Source of the DNA: Aplidium turbinatum
Taxonomy: Eukaryota; Chordata; Ascidiacea; Aplousobranchia; Polyclinidae
Length of the DNA stretch: 64,000 bases
Direction: 5' to 3'
Assembly: GCA_918807975.1 (NCBI GenBank)
Contig: OU964931.1
Coordinates: 15,882,251-15,946,250, forward strand
Position 1 is the first letter of the stretch, and every line of letters begins with the position of its first letter. The position numbers were made by a program, and so were the translations under genes. The notes under the pieces are model-generated. The model was not told the origin of the DNA. It saw only the letters and a program-made list of their open reading frames with translations, and did no database searches. Below, piece by piece: positions 34,059 through 45,765 of the stretch.

Positions 34059-37000
34059 ATGAGTATGCACACAAGCGGGAATGGAGGAGAGTCTTCATTT
34101 CCCAAACCTCCAGTAGCTGCTCAAGGCAATAAGAGAAGACATACCTCTGTTCATATTCCCAATTCTCCATCAAAACAGGTGAGAATCACTGAGAGACTTT
34201 ATTAGCCTGCAGAATTTAGATTATAGAAACAATCTGTGTTAATTGTGCCTGAAAGCGTTACTGATGTTTCACGAAAGTGTCGCTGGCTTGTGGAAATTTA
34301 TAACTTTACATGTGAGCTCAATTCATGATTTTTGTACATGCAGTCAAAGTTCGTTAATTCAAAGTTGAAGGGGCCAGCTAATTTGCTTCGAGTTATTTAT
34401 AGCTTGTGAAAAACATGTTACTATGATGGTACACTCTCATAAATTATACACACAAATAGTTGTCACCAGCATAGTTTCTTAGTGCCTTCACTTTCTTCAA
34501 AGCAATGTAGGCTACTGTTCAAGTTTCTTTAGATCAGTGGTTCTCAACGGGGGCGGTACCGCCCCCCGGGGGGCGTTTTGGTTTTTCAGGGGGGCAGTAT
34601 GATTACTTCGGATTAAGGGGGGCGTTTTGATTTTTAGGGTGCATTCTGGTTTAACCCATCCACCACCCAGCATAAAGATTTCGTCAAAGAGCTCGTATTG
34701 TCATGGTAACATTTCCTACTTCATACCTGGTGGAAAAGGGATTCAGCTGTGTTTTTCTGCTACATACCAATTACCAACCCACTTGACATATCCATAAGAG
34801 GTGATCTTCCAATGTTTCTTACTGGCTTTACACCGGATGTGGAAAAACTGGCACTTTCTCACCAAACCCAAGGTTCACACTGACTACCAGTAGGCCTATA
34901 GTCCTACTGTTTTCATGCTCGCAAATATATATTTGCTTTTTATCAAATATAGTTACTAGTCTCTAAAACCCTTACAGCCTGTTTCACCCTAAAATAGAAT
35001 CATCAAAAGGTCCTTACTCTAGTAGAAATAGAATTCTATCTGAATAAGGACCTTCTGATGGTCCCCTTTTTAGGGTAAAACAGACTGTAAGGGTTTTAGA
35101 GACTGGTAACTAGCCTATATTTGATGTAATTCGCTCTGCTTGGCTTTTTGCTTGGCATAGAGCACTTTTTGTAGTATTAATAGCATTTTTTGTTTTATAT
35201 TCGCTTTTCATAATTAATTGTTGTTGTGGGGGGGGGGGGGGGCGGTAAAATTTTGCCAATTTATGAAGGGGGCGTTGGGCCAAAAAAGGTTGAGAAACAC
35301 TGCTTTAGATGGACAAAAGCTTTAGCAGAACCTTCTTGCATTTGCAAATGTAAGTCTTATATCCTCATGCACTGATCAAAAGTTTTGTTGCTGCAAGTAT
35401 GGGTAGAAAGTATCAGTAATTTCAAGATACAGAACGCTGCACTACTTGCAGATGCCCTGGGGGCACCAAAAAACGCTTTGAGTTAACCACAGTTTCGAGT
35501 TATAGAGCCTCGAGATAGGGATAGTTTTTGCATGTGCTTGATAGGCATTTTGCAGGGACCATTTAACCTAATTCGATGTAGGGAGAGTTTTGAGGACCTT
35601 TGAGTTATCGAACTTTGACCATCTTTGTATTTTATTTGATATTGTCATTCATGATTAATCAGTCATTTTCAAAAAACATGAGGCCACACATTTTGAAGTT
35701 TACCATATTTTATTTTTTTTGCTTTTTATTCCAAGATGACAATAAAAGAAAATTTATTTTATTTAAAAACAAAACAAACGTTTTACTTTATAAAAAAAAA
35801 CTAACAGACTGAATAAAATTTGAAATCAAGCCAACAAATTTGTGTCAAGCAAAATTTTGCAAAATGCTTTTAAATTATTTTGTTTTGAAGATTTTTGATC
35901 ACCATAAGCCTATTAGAAATGTTGACAAGAGAACAAAATTAAGTTATAATGCCAAAAATAAATCACCTATTAATAAATTTCATAATAGACAACAAAGTAT
36001 TGAAAAAAGTTAAGATTAAACAATTACATACACTACAAAATGTGCACAATGCCAAGCAAAAAGCCAAGCAGAGCGAATTAAATCAAATCTCGTAATTACT
36101 CTCTCTAAACCCTTGACAGCCTGTTTCACCCTAAAAGGAGGATCATCAGAGGTCTATATTCAAATAAATTCTGTTTGAATAAGGACCTTCTGATGATCTT
36201 TCTTTTAGGGTGAAACAGGCTGTTAAGGGTTTAGAGAGTAATAACTGTATTTGAAAAAAGTTAAGATATCACTTTCAGGGAGGACCTTGACTCCACCCTC
36301 TTATGTACTACACCAGGCCTACTCAACTGGCGGACCGCGGTCCGAATCCGGACCTTCAGGGTGTTGATGGTGGACCTTGGGCTTTTGGAAGAATAACCTC
36401 ATTGCCACATTTCAGGGCTTCTTTAAACAGATTTCTACTAAGAGAAAGCAATTTTTACTGTGATTATCCTAGTTGCTGGGGGGCTTCGACTCCCAGACTC
36501 CCCAATAGTCACTCCCAGATAGTTTAACTTTCGTGGTTGGTGTGAAATAACTTATTCACCGGCCTGCTAAAAATATTCAACTTGTCAAACTGAACCTTTG
36601 TTAAGATTAGTTGAGTATCCCTGTACTACACTGTAGCTATGCGGATAATGAAATTTTTTAAGGCACTGCAAGAAATCTATCGAAATGAGAAGTTGGAGGT
36701 AATTCAGCGAGGATTTTATTCTGACATGGTTAATCAAGGCGCTGCTGAGGAACTGGGGGTAAGATGAAAACTTTTTATACATTCTCAATTTTCCACCACC
36801 TTTTTACATATCACAATTTTTAACAATATGTTATATGTAAACTTTTCAATATTTGATTTTCTATAATTACTGAAAACAGGGTGAAAACCGCTAGAAAGGT
36901 TTCCTGGGTCTCTGCAGGAGGACTACCACACTGAAAAGTTTGACCAAGTATAGCCTACAGCTTCTCTACAGAACATGCAATCTAAACAGCATGTCTGTGG

Positions 37001-40000
37001 AATTACATAAGGCTTTTAGGTCAGCATACGGCACGCAATGTTAGTAAATCTATCTATAAGGATACATTTTTTGTGTTTTTGAATGATGATAATTTTGTCT
37101 CTTGTTTTGCTGCAGCACATAATTACAGGCCCTGATGTTCACCAAGATCTTTTGTGCCAAAGCATGAAAAGGGAGCATGTACCATTTGGTAAGTTAAGAT
37201 TTAAGCATTGAAGACGATGATCAAGTTTATTCATACAATAAAGTATTGAGACCGGCTAGCTGCCCTGGCTAGGTTGGCTATGTTGTTGACAGTTTATGTT
37301 AAAGTTTTTAAATATGCAACAAAGTAAACAAATTCTAAGAAAAAAAAGTGCAAACATCTATAGGATTAACCCATGATACAAAGGCCCATGCCGAATTGGC
37401 CCAAAGTAAATAAACCTGGCGTTTTTTAGTGACTACTTTTGATGGACCAAACGGCGAAGATCTCACTGAAATAGTCAATAAGCAAAAAATGGGCCCCACC
37501 ACTGAGCTCACAATGAAAACTGATTTTCCCTCCCAATCATGGCGACCAAAAGTACAAACACCTTTCTATGTGGCTCCAGGAGAAGTACCACGGAAAATCG
37601 TGATTGAGAGGTAAAAGTTAATTGATGAATATAGCAAGGACAGAATGTCATTTTTACCAGTAGCCTACCCTATCTGTGACATTTAGAAACTAATTGCTCT
37701 GCATTAAAAGTGTGAAATTTCCACTAGTTGTTGAAGCTTCGTTATCTGTACATTATTGCATGCATTAGGCGTCACTGAACGAAGTTTGTTGCCGTGATGT
37801 GCGTTGCTTAACCTCACAAAAAAAAAACAATACCAGCTAAGAATCGAACCATTGTTGCGTGATCTTTGTTTGACGCTTCTTCTTTTTTCACACAGCCATT
37901 TAACTTGTCTATACAGGGGAAAGCGGCTCTATGCCACAAAGAAGTTGTCACAGTTACTCCTGTCGGAAGGTATTGAAACGGCCAAGCTGATGCCAAAATA
38001 CGATCCTGATGGTCACATGGTTCAATTGAATCAAGCTTCCGACCCGGCTCCTTTTCCCGCATTTTTGCCTCTTGAAATATTTGACAATTCCGATTTCGAT
38101 TGCCAGACTCCCGAGCAATGGCTTGCATTGGGCGTCGAACCTGGATCGCAATCCAGGAAACCGGTTCCGGGAAAGGCTCTTCTTCCAACAGAAGATAAAA
38201 AATCACAATGTAGGAGACTTGAGTCTTATAGAATGCCATGGCGTTTCGTTTGTAGCTAAGCACAACAATGTTTTAGAATAAGAACAACAACGATTTTTCT
38301 CAGGTCATGAAAGCTTAAATTTCAAGAACTTGCATGGTTGATGTCTTCTAAACTCTAAAGTCATAAAAAGAAAATGTACATTTGTGATGAATAACCTACA
38401 ACGCTACATTAAACCGACTAATTTTGTGATGATATCATGGTGCGCGAAACGTTCATAAGACGAACGTTGCAACTACTGCTAGAGAAGATGTCTTTGATTT
38501 ATATGTCGTGCTTGCGATTTCCCATCTAAACAACAAAAAGTTTTAAGGTGAAGTTTAACCCTCAATAGTAACAACATGTCAGTTATATGAGTTTGTTCAT
38601 CACAGGCCACCCTAAAGACCCAAACTTGACATACAAATGGGTGAATGTTGGAATGTTGGACTATGATGAAAAAAACAACATGTGGTTGGTGCAGAAAATT
38701 GATGACCAAGGCCGAGTACTCGACATCAGAGGCAATCCTATCGTTAACGGAGGAATGAAGAAAAATGGTAATTGAGCTTTGTATGTTTTCACTACATGTC
38801 GGCCTAAAGACAGCGGTAGCCTACAAATTGACCACATCTAATTCAACGGGCATTTTTTTACATTATGTTGTGTTTGTTTTAGGCTATATAGATGTACAGT
38901 ATGTATTATATACATTTGCAATAGATTGAGTTTCGCTATATACAGTTATATACGTTTATTTTACTATCATATTTTATTAATATTTATTTCATAATATTAT
39001 AGCTGTGAAGATGAAGACAGTTTAGTTTTCAAAACGTTTGCTAAATAAGAATTTACTAACTCGATTTTTGGTTCTTTGTTTTTGATTCGATCATCAAATG
39101 TTTTCAACAAAATGAATGTTTAGGACACCGAGCAAGTAGTCTTCCTACTCAATACTGGATTCCGCGAGTTCGCTTGATGTTTCGAGCTGAAGATCCAACT
39201 GTCTTCGCTCACAGAGTAGCAGAAGCATACCACCTTCGCAAAAGGACTGAAGGATTGATCAGGTATTCTGCGTCAATTTGTGATATGGTTTTATCTTTAG
39301 TATTTATTACAGTGAGGTGATTAGAGGGATCCAAGATTGTTTACAATTGAAATTTATGCTGTTAATTTCCTGCGGCGAGTGCCAGAAACATGTACTTTGC
39401 AAGGGTAAATCCAGCAAATACACACACCAGCCCAAAACGTTTGTAAGCTGGAAAAGCTATAAACCCTCGGCCCAAGAAGATAAAGCAAGAAACTGTGCAT
39501 TCTTACCATGAGTACTTGTGTCATTGTGCCTTCTTCAGGGTAGATACCCCTACCAAATGCTATCCTGATATGCATAAAATCGATTTTCTTGTGTTTTAAC
39601 ATTGAAGATGAGTGAATATACCATGGCTGCCTGAGCCAACAGCAGCACACATGGGATTGCTTCATTTGTAAAGTAACATTCAACATTTTCAGGTATAATT
39701 TACCAAAGTCACTCTTTGTTGCAATGCATAAGTTTGTACATACAGTTGATGGGTTGATCTACATGTCAATGTTTGTTTCAAAATCTCCGCAAGGTTGTTC
39801 AATGCAAATGTTGTTTTTGTGGTAGTCTTTAATGTAAACTTTGGCAGGCAAGCATGCATCTTTGGCAAGCAATCGAGCATCATAACAGGCTTTTTCTGTA
39901 CAAATATAACTACTTACATTCTCGATGGATGATAACTAGTTAGCTGCGTGGCATTCTTCCAACAAGTTCAACTTATAACTTCAGATACAACTTATACATT

Positions 40001-43000
40001 GATTGTATGCCGACTGATAACAAAGCAACCACCAATGGAATTCAACTGGATGACCTGTCGTTCTCGAATATGACGTCAAAGGCTCTTTCTACTATAGGAT
40101 TGAGAACAGAAGATCCAGTGTATGAGTTGAATGTTTTTTTGTTTTTTTTATATGTACCGGTAGTATTTTTTTTTGTAGTTTATAGAATAAAGTAGCTATA
40201 AAATAGTGTACATCGGGATACTGAAATATCAGCGTTGCAAGAGACTCTGACCATGCACACGTGCATACGCAAACTATCCACAGTGGCCATAGATAATACA
40301 AGTAAATATCACTCACCATTAACTACTAATAATAACTCTGCTGGCAGATAATCTTCATTCTATCTTTCACTGTGCGACGCGACATTTGTTTCCTTCAACA
40401 TCAATTACGCCATCTCTTCGGTGTCCCTTTGGTTCTTTTTAAATCTCTGGGACATGTGGTTCTTTTGGTCCATTTATTGCTCTTTATGTTTGTTGCATGA
40501 CCATGGCCATCCCATTGTCACTTCAGACTTTGCCCCGTTTCAAGGACCTCTTTGATTCTTAACTTGCATGCGCGTATTTCTCAATTTTGAATATTGATAT
40601 ATCATAAACGATTGCTATCAACAATGGTGGCAAATGTCACAATCAGAACACTTAAAGCCTCGTATTTTCTAAAGTCTTCATCTATTTAACATTTACTGCG
40701 TGTTTTCAAAGCGTACTGGACTACTTGCAAACATTGAAGACTCAAGTAGGCCTTGACTTCCATCGCACTATGAACAAACTCATATTTGATAACTTCGTAT
40801 CCAAGAATCCGAAAAGGTTTGCCTACGTTACGTTGCCAGAGCCAACGAAGGAACCTCTGTCTAACAAAGGTTGGAAATAAATATGAATCCGAACTGTGCA
40901 ATGGGTATTGCTTTTTATTTTTTGTTGTTGGAGTTGTCTTTGTTTGCTTTCTTCGGTGTATTCTGGAGAAACAACCCAAAATTGTAAAAGGATGCTGGAC
41001 CTTCATCCTTACAAGCTCAAGAGAACGACATCAAGAACTTGTAAAACCATGAGAAATGCATTCACTTATACCGTACCAAGAATTATATTCTCGTTGGTAC
41101 TTCCAATGTACTATATAGTCAATAAGTTATTTTGCTTGCGAAGTCGATTTTGCAGCCTTTGCGGCAAGTTACCGTGCGTACAACATTGTACGTACAGTAC
41201 AGGCTATCATCTTTATTGCAATAAGTGTGACATGATCTTTATTGTCGCCAATAACTTAATAAACTGAGGCCCCTTGCCGTAAGATCCTAGAAATTTAAAA
41301 TGAGTATTTCCAAAACTGTCATCTTGGTTTTTTTGCCCAGGTCGTCTTGAGGATATGCCTCGTTACAACTTCGACGAAAATCGTGATAAATTTTCGTTTA
41401 ACTCGCTGTGGACCAGGGTGGAAGCGATTAATGCCTCTACAAAGGTAGCATGTTTGTTCTGAGAAAAGTATAACCTGTTGGAAAAATACTGCTACGATTA
41501 ACAGCAATTTAAATACTAATTACACCAAAAATGAAGCTCTATTCTCAGGCATGTTAACCTTATTGGAGAAACCAAACGTAATTCTAGTGACAAAATTAAT
41601 TAAAAATTGTCATGAAATTGAATTTACAAGCCCGGATTTGTAGGCCTTGTCTTTTTTTCCATCTCTATGGTAGTGTTAGATCTAGCAGAGGGCTTGTGTC
41701 CAAGTATTTGGTTTTATAATGTTCTTGGTCTTTCTCAGCTTCATGCTGAATGCAACAAAGTGAAGCTGATGTCTCTCTTCAACACAACACTCACCAAGAG
41801 CATGAAGCTGGACGAATTTGAACAGAACCAATCACAAGCCTACACGCAAGTGGGTCTTCATTATTTTTGCTTCAAAACCCACGTAGCGTGGACGGTGTAT
41901 GTGGCAGCGAATACAAAAGCCCCCGAATGCGAAATGATGAATGAGGTTATTTTTGAAGTAGTGTGCCTTTTGTAGTAAAGCGTTCACGTAGCTTCAGGCA
42001 ACTATAGCAAACAAGGAAAGACTACCACGTTCAAGAATGGGTCAGTGTAAGAAAATTTTTTCATTTACTTTTTTATGGTTACGTTCCTAAATATTTGCTC
42101 AATGTGTATGACTTGTAATACTGCATTGAAGGGAAATAAAGATAAAAGGAAATAAATAAAAAAGGAAATAAAATGTCTCTCTCTAACTTTGTGTAGACTT
42201 ATCTTAAAACAAAAACTTTTGATTCAACTTTTTCGTCATTCTTTTAGGACTTACAGTACTTGTGAGTAACTGTTGAACAAGTTGTTTTATTGCTTTGTAG
42301 GTGCAGTTGTTCTTGAAGGATTCTTGGATATCAACTCTGCGGGCTGTTGTGCGTGGCAGTTTCCAATACGTTGGAAAAGGCTGGTTTAACATGCATGAGG
42401 CAAGCTGGGAGGTGTATCGCATCTCCAAGCTGAGGAAATACATGGAAATGGTTAAATTCTGTATGCAGGTGAAAAAAAAATTTGTCTTTAGGATTATTAT
42501 CTTCTATATCGTGATGATGCTGTTTGAAGGTCTAACGATGTTAAATGCTGTACTAGTAATGTCAAACCATATATTTAACCTACACCTATGACCATTCTTC
42601 ATTCAGGATTCGCTGCGGTACTTGGTGCTTGATTCCTTAACCCATTTCACAACCATGATATTAGATGCTTGTTATCAAGTCGTCAATTGCGCGGAAGACA
42701 TGGAATGGGACACATCGATCCTTGTATCCAACTACAAACCGAAACGAAACCCAGTCTTTGTGATTGATCTTGTCATGGGTGAGTTGCTTGTATGTTCTGC
42801 TGAAGGTATGTGTAGAAAACTTCCACGCTGTTCTGTCACGTCACTGACAATGAATTGGTGTTTCCACTCTAGCAAAAGTTGTCAAGTTTACGTATTTAAC
42901 GCAGTGGTTCTGAACCTTTTTGTATGGGCGGACCGGACCCCCGTTGGTGCCGTTGAAGTGATCGCAGACCCCTAAAAAATCTATCTGAAATTTCAGTATA

Positions 43001-45765
43001 TCGCGTCTCCTAACGGAAACAAATTGTGCATAAGTCTCCAAGCGACACACTTTGTAAAATTTGCTGAACTTGCGACGCACTTATGATGTTGACGAAGTTA
43101 TGTTATGAGTTGCTATATGTTGGCAGACAGGATCAAAAATTAGCAATCTATATGCCGGTGTAACGGTCCAGGAGTTATTGCGTTCAGGAGTTACTGCGTC
43201 CAGGAGTTACTGCGTTCAACGTTTTTCTATAAATTTTATCGAGAATTAATAGAATTTTTGTTACCTTTACAAAGAATTTCTCCTTTTTTTCATTTGTAAT
43301 CAATATTTTTTTGTAATCACAGTCATGACAAAACTGTGAGTGCTAATTGGCTGTTGACTAACGTTTGCATTTCCAAGTTAAGCATTGATCCAACAATCTG
43401 TTGTATCAAAACCATTAAACTGAACATACATAGCTTTATAAAAAATATTAACTTTTTCAGATGATTTTTTTTTAGTTAGGAAACCGAACCTATGTGCGAC
43501 GCCTTTTGAAATTTTTAAACAGTTTGAGAACCACTGCAGCCTGATTTACAAATAAACCACAAACAATCTTTAAATGTCGTAATTTAGCAATTATGCTAGA
43601 AATTCGGAAACTTTCTCGGATCCCCTGAAAATGCTTCGTGGACCCCTTGAGGTCCGTGGACCTTTGGTTGAGAACCGCTGTTTTAAAGTGCATTATCATT
43701 ACATCGCATTGACATGTTTTTGTAGAGTTTTTCTTTCGATGCTATTTATCTTTCAGACACAACAGTGCACTATAGCAATCCACTTGAAAATTTTGAATCG
43801 GTATTGGTTGGTTTGTTTGACAAGGCCATTGCCTCTACTCAGCATGTGCCACAGTTGGAGAAATTCGTTCTTGAAGAACTGTTTTGGAGAGGATCAGCTC
43901 TCCTGGAGTCAGTCGGTGCTCACGAGCCTTATGTAGAGAAATTGAGAACAAGCATAATGTGAGATTTAAATGAAAATTGCTTTTTAATGAACGTATTGTT
44001 TTTGTTTTTTTTAGACTTATATCGGATGATTGGTAATTTAGAGTAAGTAGGTGGAAATGCAAAAAACTTGATTCTCGTGTTCACCTTCAAGAATTTCTGA
44101 GTGTCTAGCCATAGGTTCAGTCCCGTGTCTTCGATAGATGTGGCACTTCGTCTTTACGACCGTCGTACTATTGGGCTACGCAATGTGTAAAATACTAACA
44201 ACTTACTGTTCATAAATTTTCACTCACGTAATCACTTCATTAATCTGCCCACAAAAACTCTATAGCAACATTTTTTACCTATAAATTAGTGGTGTTACTT
44301 CGTTGCAACAGTTTAAATCGTTCGTTAAAAATCTTTTTGCGGTATTTGTCATTTGCAATTTGAATCTAAGCTTTGCAATGCTTCGCTTCGCAAACAAAAG
44401 TACTTCTATAAAAATATCTGAGCTTAACTTTTCATGCATTACCGCTGCAGTGAAACTGCACAGCTACACTGTGCACCGCTGCTACAGGACTAACACCTGC
44501 ATTGAAGCTGCTTGCCGTGTGAAGCGCTGAGATGTAGGCTACAAATGTCAGCAATGAATATGGTGATAATTATAACGCATCACATTATTGCAGTGAAGCT
44601 ATAAGAAAGGCAATTATACCAATGCGGGCGTACGCTAAGTGTTACGAGAAGTATCTGGAATTATTCGCTATCAACGTGGAAGAGTTTACCAGGTACGATT
44701 AGTTATTAATGTAATCTCTCTTTTGTTTTACGTGATTTGTTGTTGTCAAATTCAACAATGGAAAGGTATAGCATACAGCCCTACACTTAATCTCTCGTTG
44801 TATTGTTCAGAAAATTCAACTCCCATGAGCACACAGCTGCCCAAGTTAAAGCGGAAGTCGACATGCATTTGCTGGAGAAGGAAAAGCTAGAGGCAGCTCT
44901 CCCATCTAGCATTGTTGTGGGAGCATTCTGGATTAATACGGATAACGTACGCCAGGCTCTTTGCAAGAAGAGGAAAGCCCTTGCGAACGCTGTATTGGAA
45001 CTTCTTGCAAAAAAACTCCGCCAACAAGCTGACGAGGTAAGTCAATAAATCGGGTCCTACCCATTACCATCCAATAGTTCATTTGTGTATTTACTGTTGC
45101 TTGAAACGAAATATCTCTACTGGCTTTGTACTTTCAGTCGCCCTTCCATTCTTGTATTCCAAAGAATTTCATGTTTTATTTCATATGGGCTACTCGCTTT
45201 TGCTCGTCGCTGTCGCTTGAGACTCTTCCCAGACAACAAATCAGCCGTTTTTTTACATTGATTTTACGTTTGCTGATGCTAAATAAATGTAAAAAACGGC
45301 TGAATTGCTGTCTGGGTTGGTCTCGGTTGAGGCCTTTGACTACCCAATCTTATCAATGTTTCTCAAGAGGTTACTAGAAAGTGGGCATTGGTTCAACGAC
45401 ACATTGGTTCAATAAAGCACACATTCTGACATTTTAGGATACCCGTAGTTGCTGTAAAGTGTAGATGTTATATGTTTGTAAACCGACGTTTAAAATGTTA
45501 TTCAATGACACAACAACAAGATTAGACGAATACACAAATTTTTAAATTCTAAAATTTTTTAGGCGTGTGCAGAATGCAAGAAGATAAGTAGGAAGCTTTT
45601 TGAGAAGCCAAACTCAATTGAGGAGCTCACTGAAATGCGAGATTGGATGAAAAATGTTCCAGAACTTCTGCTCCACTATCAAGAGCGTATCGACAGAGCA
45701 ATGGTAGACTACGAATTGATTGAGGAGTTTTACTACAATCTTTCGCAGGAGGACTTTGCCGCCAA
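34059..45765 (+). CDS. DNAH1: Axonemal dynein heavy chain 1, N-terminal tail (5' seventeen exons, incomplete)
   Basis: Exons: 34059-34178, 36663-36758, 37116-37188, 37430-37610, 37917-38209, 38606-38767, 39124-39262, 39985-40119, 40712-40869, 41341-41444, 41739-41849, 42301-42468, 42607-42778, 43757-43958, 44594-44692, 44811-45036, 45563-45765. Phases agree throughout, giving about 880 residues. It aligns collinearly with human DNAH1 as I remember it, with matching blocks QRGFYSD, FDCQTPEQW, RKPVPGKALLP, HAECNKV, QLFLKDSWIS, YKPKRNPVFVIDLVM, VPQLEKFVLEE, LPSSIVVGAFWINTDNVRQ and EKPNSIEELTEMRDWM. DNAH1 is an inner-arm dynein motor of motile cilia and sperm flagella. The last exon has a normal GTAAGA donor in phase 2, yet linker and motor exons (human total about 4,265 residues) are not seen downstream. 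The first exon (MSMHTSGNGG) is the least certain. Confidence 0.9.
34535..35302 (+). mobile_element. hAT element in DNAH1 intron 1
   Basis: Ends are CAGTGGTTCTCAACG and GTTGAGAAACACTG, with a perfect 8-bp duplication CTTTAGAT at 34527-34534 and 35303-35310. Around 34720-34850 the plus strand retains hAT C-terminal words (LVEKGFSCVFLL, GDLPMFLTGF, DVEKLA). A hairpin MITE (about 34945-35120) is nested inside, and a run of some 18 Gs lies at about 35226-35243. Confidence 0.9.
34945..35190 (-). repeat. Hairpin MITE, copy 1
   Basis: Arms GTTACTAGTCTCTAAAACCC and its complement (near 35090-35110) enclose CCTTCTGATG...; the flank continues TTCGCTCTGCTTGGCTTTTT. The same hairpin and flank recur at about 36000-36258 and, partly, 45970-46130 in the opposite orientation. 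It is nested in the hAT at 34535-35302. Confidence 0.7.
36000..36258 (+). repeat. Hairpin MITE, copy 2
   Basis: Flank AAAAAGCCAAGCAGAGCGAA is followed by arms CTCTAAACCCTTGACAGCCT and AGGCTGTTAAGGGTTTAGAG around an AAGGACCTTCTGATGATC loop. It lies in DNAH1 intron 1. Confidence 0.7.
36314..36623. mobile_element. 310-bp non-autonomous hAT element, DNAH1 intron 1
   Basis: Starts CAGGCCTACTCAACTGG and ends GTTGAGTATCCCTG, with a perfect 8-bp duplication TACTACAC at 36306-36313 and 36624-36631. It lies 39 bp upstream of DNAH1 exon 2. No coding content. Confidence 0.85.
42902..43680. mobile_element. hAT-like element in a DNAH1 intron
   Basis: Starts CAGTGGTTCTGAACC and ends GGTTGAGAACCGCTG. Flanks ATTTAACG and TTTTAAAG agree at six of eight positions. 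A further hAT-type end (GTTTGAGAACCACTG, about 43524-43538) and a ~17-bp tandem repeat AGGAGTTACTGCGTC (43148-43220, three copies) lie inside, so the element is probably composite. Confidence 0.75.
45221..45333. repeat. Hairpin MITE in a DNAH1 intron
   Basis: Arms around CCCAGACAACAAATCAGCCG and CGGCTGAATTGCTGTCTGGG form a ~45-bp inverted repeat around a short loop. Non-coding. Confidence 0.6.

Noticed and set aside
37814-38263. 149-codon frame on the minus strand
   Set aside because: It is antisense to DNAH1 exon 37917-38209, whose plus-strand translation aligns with known dynein sequence.
38436-38452. Third hammerhead motif
   Set aside because: GCGCGAAACG is present, but no helix II hairpin follows a CTGATGA core.
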